Part shown: one piece after another, positions 42,901 through 56,208 of the stretch
Layout: the number at the start of each line of letters is the position of its first letter
Numbering within the stretch: position 1 is the stretch's first letter
Origin: Hippopus hippopus
Lineage: Eukaryota > Mollusca > Bivalvia > Cardiida > Cardiidae
Assembly: GCA_946811185.2 (NCBI GenBank)
Contig: OX328108.1
Location: 2,131,501-2,195,500 of the forward strand
DNA: 64,000 bases
Reading direction: 5' to 3'
Translations under genes and position numbers: made by a program
Notes under the pieces: model-generated
Told to the model about the DNA's origin: nothing
Database searches by the model: none
What the model saw: only the letters and a program-made list of their open reading frames with translations

Positions 42901-42950
42901 TGACTTTATTTAAAAAAAAAAGACAAGAAAACAGTTGCATAATTAAACAA

Positions 42951-43570
42951 TTAAGGCTTGGTCACACTGAGCTAACAGACGAGTAATGGATAAAAAATCA
43001 TTTTATCTGTTCGTGTCCGTTCGTATCCCTTTTATGTCCGTTTCTTATCCGATGAATCTGCTACTTGTCCGGCGACGTCCAGTGATGCCCGTTCCGTCCG
43101 GTGGGAAGTTTTGAGCATGTTCAAAATTTCCACCGCACAAAACGGACAGAGACATGTAAATGACAGACTTTTGATGCATCTGACTATTTATACCCTCAGC
43201 ATGTCACTTGACCAGTACGTTCCTCGTACGTTGGTGTTCGGTACAGTTCCGTTCATCGTACGTTAGAAGAACGTTTTGTCCGGTTTTGATGCGTTGCACT
43301 TCCGTTTTATCCAGTACAAGTCTGTTACTCGTACGGTGATATCCGTTAATAGACCGTTTATTATCCGGTACATATACGGTAAACTTGCATTCTTTTGGTT
43401 ACATGTGCGGTACTCATGTGGTCATTGCGTGGCTTCTTTTCTCCACGCACCGATCGCGTGAGCCTCGAGTGGCAGAGGAGATGAATTTTGTCACCGGTTA
43501 ACCAAATTCTGCATGTTTTTGTCTGTTTTCCCTCCGTTACATATCGGAGAGCCAGTCTGACCAAGCCTTT
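42951..43570. mobile_element. Non-autonomous TIR element, about 620 bp
   Basis: Ends AAGGCTTGGTCACACTGAGC and CCAGTCTGACCAAGCCTT are imperfect inverted repeats. The inside is rich in short TCCGTT/GTACGTT-type repeats. No coding frame. Confidence 0.65.
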
Positions 43571-44740
43571 ATACATGACAATTAGTGAGATTAAAAAGAT
43601 TATAAATCGTTGGAAAAAGTATTTATTACTGTAGTTAGAAATAATATACACAGTATAAAAAAGTGCTGTATCCCTGTCTTTTTTCCCCCGGGGTTGATTT
43701 TCTGACGTGAATAATATGAAAATGGATCAGAAATCAGAATCTAGCTACTGCATACCCCACCAACCAGTCTTTTGCCTATAAAATGAACTGAACTAAGGTA
43801 TCCTTTGACCTTATGGTGAATAGGAAGTTTTTGCTGAATTTAAGAAAAACAAGAAGGTTTTGAGTTTGAAAACAAGATTATTCACACCAGAAATTCAAAC
43901 CCGGTAAAAAAAACACAGCGGGAGCAGTACTTTTTGTTACAGTATATAGTTGAAGTGGCAAGGTGTGAGACCTGCAGGCAAAAAATTTGGAACACTTGAG
44001 GTAATTGGGTTGATTCCAACGGCTTGTCAACTAAAAACAATTCTGATAGTCTTTTAGATGAGACCTTAAACCTAGGTCAATTGTGATGGGGCTATACACC
44101 CACCAAGCATATTTAAATACTTTAGGATTGGTTCATCCTGTAACTTGCACTATCCCCTGTCACATAACTAACAGCAGCCCATATGGGCAGTCTGTGGCAT
44201 TGATAAATAAACAAGAGGCCCTTGAGAGCCTTAATCACTCTACTGGCTGTGATTTTGCTCAATTTCATGTATACGTCATGAATTCATGATGCGAAAAGGA
44301 AGAAGACACAAACACACAAAATGGAGATGAGGCTGTTGATGCAACTGAGCTTGAACCCATTGAGACAGTACAATTAGTAGGCATGGTGACCTTAACAAAT
44401 AATGAAATAATCAACGTACATTTTTCCAAAAGCCGATTTTTGGCATCAAGCCATATTTAGAATATCAGTACTCTTTATATAAAACAATCCCTGCAAGTTT
44501 CAAGGAAATGGGACCAATAATGTGGACTATGTTGAATACACAAAACTAAGTCATCAAATGAGTCATCAAATGGCTACTTTGCCTACACTGATTGGTGGGT
44601 CTTCCTTCATGTTTTTCAAATTCCTTCTTCAGGTTCAATAAAACACAGTATTGTTTGGTAAAGGTTAAATCAATGAATGGTCTAAATTTATTGCAGAATT
44701 GAGCAATAAAAATGGCAGAGAACATCTTTTATAGCACTGC
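43571..44740. other. Repeat-derived, no gene
   Basis: Contains another AACAAGAGGCCCTTGAGAGC 5'-end-like fragment at about 44,211 of the Helitron-like family. Nothing else recognised. Confidence 0.4.
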
Positions 44741-46328
44741 AGAAAGAAGAGAGGAGGAGAGAAACAGAGGAAGAAGAAAAAAGGTATAAACAGATAAGAG
44801 AATTGAGCGGGACTGAGAGAGAAATGAAAACGTCCAAAATTTATGTGAAAGGTGTGAGTGTAAGATTCTGTGATATGAAAAGGTGGTTGTTTTTAGGAAC
44901 TCTAGGTATTAACTCTTTACCAAACAAGCCCTGGTTTTAACAATCCCGGGAAAGAAGCCTTTTGAAAACATTGTTTGAAAAGGAGAAAATACTGGTTACC
45001 AGCATTTTCTCCGTTTCCAAAAATGTTTTATACTCTATGAAGGACAAATTCTGCCTTTTGAGCTACTTTTGATTTGTTGTCTGCAAATGTTTCCAGTTTG
45101 GACAAGTCTAAAATTTTGTCGTTTGGTTAAGTTTGGCTGTTTTTCTTTGTTTTGTATGCGAGATAACTTTTGTTAAATGTATGCCTAAACATGAAGGGCA
45201 TGAAGGAATGAATGTGGGGAGAAAGGAGAGCATGAGACAGAAGGAGAGAAAGGCAGATGGGAGAGTGAGCAAGCAGTGAGTGTGGGAGAAAGAATAAGAA
45301 AAAGGGTTTTTTAGACAGAGAGAGAGAGAAAGAGAAATTAGGAAAGAAATTTGCACAAACTGCAGAGAAAGAGAGGTGAAAGTGAGAAAGAGAGAGAGAG
45401 AGAATGTTAGGAAAATTTGTAGATAAACTTATGAACAAGTGTGAAAAAGTAGAAAGAAATTGAATAACAGCCATGTCAGTGTTTGTAATCGAGTTTAAGT
45501 AAAACACAAATTGTTTCAGGAGGATGGTAAGATAACTGGATTCTGTGAATATAGGGAAAGAAAAGACGAGAGAGAAAGAGTGGAAGAACTATATAAACAG
45601 ATATCTACAGATGAAGCTGATGAGATCCTGGGTCCGTATTTACCAACCATTCTTTAGAATATTCTTTGTCCTATTCTACAGGATTTTCTATAATTGAAAG
45701 TAACACAACTTCTGGTTGGCTAAACCATTTGGTTTAGCCGATCAGAAGTTATGTCACTTTCAAATGTAGAAAATTCTGAAGAACAAGACTGAGACTGTTT
45801 TAACAAAAGCTAACTTTCAGCACTTCCTGCTCAGGTGAGCTAATTGAAATTTCACAAAAGGGATTTTTAGAGAAAAAAAATAAATCACTTAGGAAAGAAA
45901 TTTGGTAAAACTGCAGAGAAGGAGAGAAGAAAGTGAGACTGATAGAATGAGAGAGCAGAGTAAAAGAGAAAGAATGTGAGGAAATTTATTGATAAACTTT
46001 ACTGGATTCTGTGGATCTACAAATAGAAAAGATGAAAGAGAAAAATGTGGCAGGCAAAGTGAAGTATAAACAGATAGAGAATTTAGTGTGACTGAGACAA
46101 AGAAGATAACGTCTAAATGTGAAAGATGTCCATAAAATTCTGTGATATGAAAGGGTGGTTTGTTTTTAGGAGTTCTAGGTATTAAAGTTTGGCTGTTTTT
46201 TTCTTTGTTTTGTATGCGGAATTTATGTGTGTGTTAAATGTATCCCTAAACATGAAGGAATTAATGTGGAGGGAAAGGAGTACGAGAGACAGAAGGAGAG
46301 AGAAGAAAATGAGAGAGTGAGAAAAAAA
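44741..46328 (+). repeat. Left edge of the purine-rich array: diverged units and one gutted element copy
   Basis: Purine-rich repeat sequence (GAGAGA-type runs, AATTCTGTGATATGAA, TTCTAGGTATTAA) in two diverged rounds. A remnant Helitron-like copy at about 45,605-45,843 keeps the inner MITE and the 3' end but lacks its 5' end and nearly all the core. Open frames here are low-complexity artefacts. Confidence 0.7.
44909..45130. repeat. TTAA MITE inserted in an array unit
   Basis: 222 bp with TTAA at both ends, inserted at GGTATTAA...TTAAGTTTGGCTG. Other array units have the uninterrupted site GGTATTAAAGTTTGGCTG, e.g. near 46,180 and 48,180. Confidence 0.85.
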
Positions 46329-47723
46329 ACAAGAGGGCCATTTGCCCTAAAGCACTCACCTGAGTAAGGATATCTACAGATGAAGCTGATGAGATCCTGG
46401 GTCCGTATTTACAACCATTCTTTAGAATATTCTTTGTCCTATTCTACAAGATTTTCTATAATTGAAAGTAACATAACTTCTGATTGGCTAAACAATTTGG
46501 TTTAGCCGATCAGAAGTTATGTCATTTTCAAATGTAGAAAATTCTGAAGAACAAGACTGAAACTGTTTTAAGGAATGATTGGTGAATATGGGCCCTGGTT
46601 TTGTGAGTTTCATGTGTACTATGTTGAAAATGTGGCCTCTACCTTGCACACAAAGTTTTTCTGAGATTTGGCCCATTGACCTACTTTTTAACCCAGTATA
46701 ACCCAATTTCAATCTTGTCTGAGATATCATCAAGACAAACCTTCTAACAAAGTTTCATGAGTATTAGGCTGAAAATGTGGCCTCTAGTGTGTACACTAGG
46801 CTTTCTAAGATTTGACTAAGAGACATTCTTCTTGACCTGACATGACAAAAATTCAATTCTTTCCAAGATACCACCAAGACAAACATTCTAACAGCATTTC
46901 ATGAGTTTCAAGCTGAACATGTGACTTCTATTGTGCATATAAGGTTTTTCTAAGATATGACTTTGTGACCTACTTTTCAACCTGACATGACCCAATTCCA
47001 AACTTGTTTTAGATGTTATCAAGAAAAATATTCTGACAAACCTTTATGAGCATCAGGCTGAAAATGTGGTCTCTACCATGAACACAAGGTATTTATCAGA
47101 TTTGGCCCAATTATCTATGTTTTGACTGGACATGACCCAAATTTAAACTTTTCTGAAATATAATCTAGATAAACAATCTGACAAGTACACAAGGTTTTTC
47201 TCAGATTTGGCCAAGTGACCTTCTTTTTCACCCAACATGACCCAAGTTTGATCTTCTCCTAGATATCAACAAGACAAACATTCTGACCTAGTTTCATGAG
47301 TATCAGGCTAAAAATATGCCCGCTAGAGCACACACAAGGTTTTTCTCAGATTTGGCCAAATGACCTACTTCTTTTCCGAACATGACCCAATTTTGATCCT
47401 GTCCTATCTTCAAGACAAATTTTCTGGCCATGTTTCAAGAGTTTCAGGTTGAAAATGTGGCTTTTAGAGTGCACACAAAGTTTTTCTTATATTGGCCTAG
47501 TGACCTACTTTTTGATTCCATATGACCCAATCTGTAATCTGTCCAAGATTTTATCAAGGAAAACATTCTGACCCAGTTTCAAGAGTATTTGACTAGAAAT
47601 GTGGCCTCTAGAGTGCACACAAGGTAAATGTTGATGACTGCATGACACACTGCAGACAATGGACTATCGACACAGCATGATAACAAAAGCTAACTTTCAG
47701 CACTTCCTGCTCAGGTGAGCTAA
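46329..47723 (+). mobile_element. Array element copy 1 (type A, 1395 bp)
   Basis: 5' ACAAGAGGGCCATTTGCCC with GCACTCACCTGAG, 3' CAGCACTTCCTGCTCAGGTG plus AGCTAA. Type A markers: TGGTTTTGTGAG with CTACCTTGCACACAAAG. Followed by an unusually long A-run near 47,760. Confidence 0.82.
46404..46605. repeat. Foldback MITE inside the array elements (first copy; repeated in every unit)
   Basis: Ends GGGTCCGTATTTAC and GTGAATATGGGCCC are inverted repeats; the inside folds on TTCTGATTGGCTAAACAATT and its complement. CTG on both sides is a possible 3-bp target duplication. Other copies near 48,398, 50,366, 52,336, 54,314, 56,280, 58,253 and a remnant at 45,630. Confidence 0.68.
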
Positions 47724-48327
47724 TTGAAATTTCACAAAAGGGATTTTTAGAGAAAAAAAAAAAAAAAAAAAAGAAAAAAAGAAAAAAAATCACTTAGGAA
47801 AGAAATTTGGTAAAACTGCAGAGAAGGAGAGAAGAAATTGAGACTGATAGAATGAAAGAGCAGAGTAAGAGAGAAAGAATGTGAAGAAATTTGTTGATAA
47901 ACTTATGAACAAGAGTGAAACAGAAGAAGGAAATTGAACAACAGCCATGTCAGTGTTTGTGATCGAGTTGAAGTAAAACATGAGGAGCGTTGTTGGATTA
48001 CTGGATTCTGTGGATCTACAAATAGAAAAGATGAAAGAGAAAAATGTGGCAGGCAAAGTGAAGTATAAACAGATAGAGAATTTAGTGTGACTGAGACAAA
48101 GAAGATAACGTCTAAATGTGAAAGATGTCCATAAAATTCTGTGATATGAAAGGGTGGTTTGTTTTTAGGAGTTCTAGGTATTAAAGTTTGGCTGTTTTTT
48201 TCTTTGTTTTGTATGCGGAATTTATGTGTGTGTTAAATGTATCCCTAAACATGAAGGAATTAATGTGGATGGAAAGGAGTATGAGAGACAGAAGGAGAGA
48301 GAAGAAAATGAGAGAGTGAGAAAAAGA

Positions 48328-49717
48328 ACAAGAGGGCCATTTGCCCTAAAGCACTCACCTGAGTAAGGTTATCTACAGATGAAGCTGATGAGATCCTGGG
48401 TCCGTATTTACCAACCATTCTTTAGAATATTCTTTGTCCTATTCTACAAAATTTTCTATGATTGAAAGTAACACAACTTCTGATTGGCTAAACCAAATGG
48501 TTTAGCCAATCAGAAGTTATGTCACTTTCAAATGTAGAAAATTCTGAAGAACAAGGCTGAGACTGTTTTAAGGAATGGTTGGTGAATATGGGCCCTGGTG
48601 TTGTGAGTTTCATGTGTACCAGGTTGAAAATGTGGCCTCTACTACAAAGTTTTTCTGAGATTTGGTCCATTGACCTACTTTTTAACCCAGTATAACCCAA
48701 TTTCAATCTTGTCTGAGATATCATCAAGACAAACCTTCTAACAAAGTTTCATGAGTATTAGGCTGAAAATGTGGCCTCTAGTGTGTACACTAGGCTTTCT
48801 AAGATTTGACTAAGAGACATTCTTCTTGACCTGACATGACAAAAATTCAATCCTTTCCAAGATACCATCAAGACAAATATTCTAACAGCATTTCATGAGT
48901 TTCAAGCTGAACGTGTGACCTCTATTGTGCATATAAGGTTTTTCTAAGATATGACCTTGTGACCTACTTTTCAACCTGACATGACCCAATTTCAAACTTG
49001 TTTTAGATGTTATCAAGAAAAATATTCTGACAAACCTTTATGAGCATCAGGCTGAAAATGTGGTCTTTACCATGCACACAAGGTATTTATCAGATTTGGC
49101 CCAACTATCTATGTTTTGACTGGACATGACCCAAATTTAAACTTCTCTGAAATATAATCTAGATAAACAATCTGACAAGAACACAAGGTTTTTCTCAGAC
49201 ATGGCCAAGTGACCTTCTTTTTCACCAAACATGACCCAAGTTTGATCTTCTCCTAGATATCAACAAGACAAACATTCTGACCTAGTTTCATGAGTATCAG
49301 GCTAAAAATATGCCCGCTAGAGCACACACAAGGTTTTTCTCAGATTTGGCTAAATGACCTACTTTTTTTCTGAACATGACCCAATTTTGATCCTGTCCTA
49401 TCTTCAAGACAAATAATCTGGCCATATTTCAAGAGTTTCAGGTTGAAAATGTGGGTTTAGATGTGCACACAAAGTTTTTCTTATATTGGCCTGGTGACCT
49501 ACTTTTTGATTCCATGTGACCCAATCTCTGATCTGTCCAAGATTTTATCAAGGAAAACATTCTGACCCAGTTTCAAGAGTATTTGACTGGAAATGTGGCC
49601 TCTAGAGTGCACACAAGGTAAATGTTGATGACTGCATGACACACTGCAGACAATGGACTATGTAAACAGCATGATAACAAAAGCTAACTTTCAGCACTTC
49701 CTGCTCAGGTGAGCTAA
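48328..49717 (+). mobile_element. Array element copy 2 (type B, 1390 bp)
   Basis: Type B markers: GTGTACCAGGTTG with CTACTACAAAG, and GTGGGTTTAGATG in the core. Confidence 0.82.
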
Positions 49718-50294
49718 TTGAAATTTCACAAAAGGGATTTTTAGATAAAAAAAATAAATCACTTAGGAAAGAAATTTGGTAAAACTGCAGAGAAGGAGAG
49801 AAGAAAGTGAGACTGATAGAATGAGAGAGCAGAGTAAAAGAGAAAGAATGTGAGGAAATTTGTTGATAAACTTATGAACAAGAGTGAAATAGAAGAAGGA
49901 AATTGAACAACAGCCATGTCAGTGTTTGTGATCGAGTTGAAGTAAAACATGAGGAGCATTGTTGGTTTACTGGATTCTGTGGATCTACAAATAGAAAAGA
50001 TGAAAGAGAAAAATGTGGCAGGCAAAGTGAAGTATAAACAGATAGAGAATTTAGTGTGACTGAGACAAAGAAGATAACGTCTAAATGTGAAAGATGTCCA
50101 TAAAATTCTGTGATATGAAAGGGTGGTTTGTTTTTAGGAGTTCTAGGTATTAAAGTTTGGCTGTTTTTCTTTGTTTTGTATGCGGAATTTATGTGTGTGT
50201 TAAATGTATCCCTAAACATGAAGGAATTAATGTGGAGGGAAAGGAGTACGAGAGACAGAAGGAGAGAGAAGAAAATGAGAGAGTGAGAAAAAAA

Positions 50295-51683
50295 ACAAGA
50301 GGGCCATTTGCCCTAAAGCACTCACCTGAGTAAGGTTATCTACAGATGAAGCTGATGAGATCCTGGGTCCGTATTTACAACCATTCTTTAGAATATTCTT
50401 TGTCCTATTCTACAAGATTTTCTATAATTGAAAGTAACACAACTTCTGATTGGCTAAACAATTTGGTTTAGCCAATCAGAAGTTATGTCACTTTCAAATG
50501 TAGAAAATTCTGAAGAACAAGACTGAAACTGTTTTAAGGAAAGATTGGTGAATATGGGCCCTGTGAGTTTCATGTGTACTATGTTGAAAATGTGGCCTCT
50601 ACCTTGCACACAAAGTTTTTCTGAGATTTGGCCCATTGACCTACTTTTTAACCCAGTATAACCCAATTTCAATCTTGTCTGAGATATCATCAAGACAAAC
50701 CTTCTAACAAAGTTTCATGAGTATTAGGCTGAAAATGTGGCCTCTAGTGTGTACACTAGGCTTTCTAAGATTTGACTAAGAGACATTCTTCTTGACCTGA
50801 CATGACAAAAATTCAATTCTTTCCAAGATACCATCAAGACAAACATTCTAACAGCATTTCATGAGTTTCAAGCTGAACATGTGACTTCTATTGTGCATAT
50901 AAGGTTTTTCTAAGATATGACTTTGTGACCTACTTTTCAACCTGACATGACCCAATTCCAAACTTGTTTTAGATGTTATCAAGAAAAATATTCTGACAAA
51001 CCTTCATGAGCATCAGGCTGAAAATGTGGTCTCTACCATGCACACAAGGTATTTATCAGATTTGGCCCAATTATCTATGTTTTGACTGGACATGACCCAA
51101 ATTTAAACTTTTCTGAAATATAATCTAGATAAACAATCTGACAAATACACAAGATTTTTCTCAGATTTGGCCAAGTGACCTCCTTTTTCACCTAACATGA
51201 CCTAAGTTTGATCTTCTCCTAGATATCAACAAGACAAACATTCTGACCTAGTTTCATGAGTATCAGGCTAAAAATATGCCCGCTAGAGCACACACAAGGT
51301 TTTTCTCAGATTTGGCCAAATGACCTACTTCTTTTCCGAACATGACCCAATTTTGATCCTGTCCTATTTTCAAGACAAATTTTCTGGCCATGTTTCAAGA
51401 GTTTCAGGTTGAAAATGTGGCTTTTAGAGTGCACACAAAGTTTTTCTTATATTGGCCTAGTGACCTACTTTTTGATTCCATATGACCCAATCTGTAATCT
51501 GTCCAAGATTTTATCAAGGAAAACATTCTGACCCAGTTTCAAGAGTATTTGACTAGAAATGTGGCCTCTAGAGTGCACACAAGATAAATGTTGATGTTTG
51601 CATGACACACTGCAGACAATGGACTATGTAAACAGCATGATAACAAAAGCTAACTTTCAGCACTTCCTGCTCAGGTGAGCTAA
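50295..51683 (+). mobile_element. Array element copy 3 (type C, 1389 bp)
   Basis: Type C marker: GGGCCCTGTGAGTTTC (short deletion after the inner MITE), with CTACCTTGCACACAAAG. Confidence 0.82.
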
Positions 51684-52265
51684 TTGAAATTTCACAAAAG
51701 GAATTTTTAGAGAGAGAGAAAAAAAAAATCACTTAGGAAAGAAATTTGGTAAAACTGCAGAGAAGGAGAGAAGAAATTGAGACTGATAGAATGAGAGAGC
51801 AGAGTAAGAGAGAAAGAATGTGAAGAAATTTGTTGATAAACTTATGAACAAGAGTGAAATAGAAGAAGGAAATGGAACAACAGCATGTCAGTGTTTGTGA
51901 TCGAGTTGAAGTAAAACATGAGGAGCGTTGTTGGATTACTGGATTCTGTGGATCTACAAATAGAAAAGATGAAAGAGAAAAATGTGGCAGGCAAAGTGAA
52001 GTATAAACAGATAGAGAATTTAGTGTGACTGAGACAAAGAAGATAACGTCTAAATGTGAAAGATGTCCATAAAATTCTGTGATATGAAAGGGTGGTTTGT
52101 TTTTAGGAGTTCTAGGTATTAAAGTTTGGCTGTTTTTTTCTTTGTTTTGTATGCGGAATTTATGTGTGTGTTAAATGTATCCCTAAACATGAAGGAATTA
52201 ATGTGGAGGGAAAGGAGTACGAGAGACAGAAGGAGAGAGAAGAAAATGAGAGAGTGAGAAAAAAA

Positions 52266-53660
52266 ACAAGAGGGCCATTTGCCCTAAAGCACTCACCTGA
52301 GTAAGGTTATCTACAGATGAAGCTGATGAGATCCTGGGTCCGTATTTACAACCATTCTTTAGAATATTCTTTGTCCTATTCTATAAGATTTTCTATAATT
52401 GAAAGTAACACAACTTCTGATTGGCTAAACAATTTGGTTTAGCCAATCAGAAGTTATGTCACTTTCAAATGTAGAAAATTCTGAAGAACAAGACTGAAAC
52501 TGTTTTAAGGAATGATTGGTGAATATGGGCCCTGGTTTTGTGAGTTTCATGTGTACTATGTTGAAAATGTGGCCTCTACCTTGCACACAAAGTTTTTCTG
52601 AGATTTGGTCCATTGACCTACTTTTTAACCCAGTATAACCCAATTTCAATCTTGTCTGAGATATCATCAAGACAAACCTTCTAACAAAGTTTCATGAGTA
52701 TTAGGCTGAAAATGTGGCCTCTAGTGTGTACACTAGGCTTTCTAAGATTTGACTAAGAGACCTTCTTCTTGACCTGACATGACAAAAATTCAATTCTTTC
52801 CAAGATACCATCAAGACAAACATTCTAACAGCATTTCATGAGTTTCAAGCTGAACATGTGACTTCTATTGTGCATATAAGGTTTTTCTAAGATATGACTT
52901 TGTGACCTACTTTTCAACCTGACATGACCCAATTCCAAACTTGTTTTAGATGTTATCAAGAAAAATATTCTGACAAACCTTCATGAGCATCAGGCTGAAA
53001 ATGTGGTCTCTACCATGCACACAAGGTATTTATCAGATTTGGCCCAATTATCTATGTTTTGACTGGACATGACCCAAATTTAAACTTTTCTGAAATATAA
53101 TCTAGATAAACAATCTGACAAATACACAAGGTTTTTCTCAGATTTGGCCAAGTGACCTCCTTTTTCACCCAACATGACCCAAGTTTGATCTTCTCCTAGA
53201 TATCAACAAGAAAAACATTCTGACCTAGTTTCATGAGTATCAGGCTAAAAATATGCCCGCTAGAGCACACACAAGGTTTTTCTCAGATTTGGCCAAATGA
53301 CCTACTTCTTTTCCGAACATGACCCAATTTTGATCCTGTCCTATTTTCAAGACAAATTTTCTGGCCATGTTTCAAGAGTTTCAGGTTGAAAATGTGGCTT
53401 TTAGAGTGCACACAAAGTTTTTCTTATATTGGCCTAGTGACCTACTTTTTGATTCCATATGACCCAATCTGTAATCTGTCCAAGATTTTATCAAGGAAAA
53501 CATTCTGACCCAGTTTCAAGAGTATTTGACTAGAAATGTGGCCTCTAGAGTGCACACAAGATAAATGTTGATGTCTGCATGACACACTGCAGACAATGGA
53601 CTATGTAAACAGCATGATAACAAAAGCTAACTTTCAGCACTTCCTGCTCAGGTGAGCTAA
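52266..53660 (+). mobile_element. Array element copy 4 (type A, 1395 bp)
   Basis: Same length and markers as copy 1. Confidence 0.82.
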
Positions 53661-54242
53661 TTGAAATTTCACAAAAGGAATTTTTAGAGAGAGAAAAAAA
53701 AAAATCACTTAGGAAAGAAATTTGGTAAAACTGCAGAGAAGGAGAGAAGAAATTGAGACTGATAGAATGAGAGAGCAGAGTAAGAGAGAAAGAATGTGAA
53801 GAAATTTGTTGATAAACTTATGAACAAGAGTGAAATAGAAGAAGGAAATTGAACAACAGCCATGTCAGTGTTTGTGATCGAGTTGAAGTAAAACATGAGG
53901 AGCGTTGTTGGATTACTGGATTCTGTGGATCTACAAATATAAAAGATGAAAGAGAAAAATGTGGCAGGCAAAGTGAAGTATAAACAGATAGAGAATTTAG
54001 TGTGAATGAGACAAAGAAGATAACGTCTAAATGTGAAAGATGTCCATAAAATTCTGTGATATGAAAGGGTGGTTTGTTTTTAGGAGTTCTAGGTATTAAA
54101 GTTTGGCTGTTTTTTTCTTTGTTTTGTATGCGGAATTTATGTGTGTGTTAAATGTATCCCTAAACATGAAGGAATTAATGTGGAGGGAAAGGAGTATAAG
54201 AGACAGAAGGAGAGAGAAGAAAATGAGAGAGTGAGAAAAAGA

Positions 54243-55632
54243 ACAAGAGGGCCATTTGCCCTAAAGCACTCACCTGAGTAAGGTTATCTACAGATGAAGC
54301 TGATGAGATCCTGGGTCCGTATTTACCAACCATTCTTTAGAATTTTCTTTGTCCTATTCTACAAAATTTTCTATGATTGAAAGTAACACAACTTCTGATT
54401 GGCTAAACCATTTGGTTTAGCCAATCAGAAGTTATGTCACTTTCAAATGTAGAAAATTCTGAAGAACAAGGCTGAGACTGTTTTAAGGAATGGTTGGTGA
54501 ATATGGGCCCTGGTTTTGTGAGTTTCATGTGTACCAGGTTGAAAATGTGGCCTCTACTACAAAGTTTTTCTGAGATTTGGTCCATTGACCTACTTTTTAA
54601 CCCAGTATAACCCAATTTCAATCTTGTCTGAGATATCATCAAGACAAACCTTCTAACAAAGTTTCATGAGTATTAGGCTGAAAATGTGGCCTCTAGTGTG
54701 TACACTAGGCTTTCTAAGATTTGACTAAGAGACCTTCTTCTTGACCTGACATGACAAAAATTCAATCCTTTCCAAGATACCATCAAGACAAATATTCTAA
54801 CAGCATTTCATGAGTTTCAAGCTGAACATGTGACCTCCATTGTGCATATAAGGTTTTTCTAAGATATGACCTTGTGACCTACTTTTCAACCTGACATGAC
54901 CCAATTTCAAACTTGTTTTAGATGTTATCAAGAAAAATATTCTGACAAACCTTCATGAGCATCAGGCTGAAAATGTGGTCTTTACCATGCACACAAGGTA
55001 TTTATCAGATTTGGCCCAACTATCTATGTTTTGACTGGACATGACCCAAATTTAAACTTCTCTGAAATATAATCTAGATAAACAATCTGACAAGAACACA
55101 AGGTTTTTCTCAGATTTGGCCAAGTGACCTTCTTTTTCACCCAACATGACCCAATTTTGATCTTCTACTAGATATCAACAAGACAAACATTCTGACCTAG
55201 TTTCATGAGTATCAGGCTAAAAATATGCCCGCTAGAGCACACACAAGGTTTTTCTCAGATTTGGCTAAATGACCTACTTTTTTTCTGAACATGACCCAAT
55301 TTTGATCCTGTCCTATCTTCAAGACAAATAATCTGGCCATATTTCAAGAGTTTCAGGTTGAAAATGTGGGTTTAGATGTGCACACAAAGTTTTTCTTATA
55401 TTGGCCTGGTGACCTACTTTTTGATTCCATGTGACCCAATCTCTGATCTGTCCAAGATTTTATCAAGGAAAACATTCTGACCCAGTTTCAAGAGTATTTG
55501 ACTGGAAATGTGGCCTCTAGAGTGCACACAAGGTAAATGTTGATGACTGCATGACACACTGCAGACAATGGACTATCGACACAGCATGATAACAAAAGCT
55601 AACTTTCAGCACTTCCTGCTCAGGTGAGCTAA
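54243..55632 (+). mobile_element. Array element copy 5 (type B, 1390 bp)
   Basis: Same length and both B markers as copy 2. Confidence 0.82.
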
Positions 55633-56208
55633 TTGAAATTTCACAAAAGGGATTTTTAGATAAAAAAATAAATCACTTAGGAAAGAAATTTGGTAAAACT
55701 GCAGAGAAGGAGAGAAGAAAGTGAGACTGATAGAATGAGAGAGCAGAGTAAAAGAGAAAGAATGTGAAGAAATTTGTTGATAAACTTATGAACAAGAGTG
55801 AAATAGAAGAAGGAAATTGAACAACAGCCATGTCAGTGTTTGTGATCGAGTTGAAGTAAAACATGAGGAGCATTGTTGGTTTACTGCATTCTGTGGATCT
55901 ACAAATAGAAAAGATGAAAGAGAAAAATGTGGCAGGCAAAGTGAAGTATAAACAGATAGAGAATTTAGTGTGACTGAGACAAAGAAGATAACGTCTAAAT
56001 GTGAAAGATGTCCATAAAATTCTGTGATATGAAAGGGTGGTTTGTTTTTAGGAGTTCTAGGTATTAAAGTTTGGCTGTTTTTCTTTGTTTTGTATGCGGA
56101 ATTTATGTGTGTGTTAAATGTATCCCTAAACATGAAGGAATTAATGTGGAGGGAAAGGAGTACGAGAGACAGAAGGAGAGAGAAGAAAATGAGAGAGTGA
56201 GAAAAAGA

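Noticed and set aside
43276..43651. Short frames on both strands
   Set aside because: Inside the 42951-43570 TIR element and flank, with no recognisable domain.
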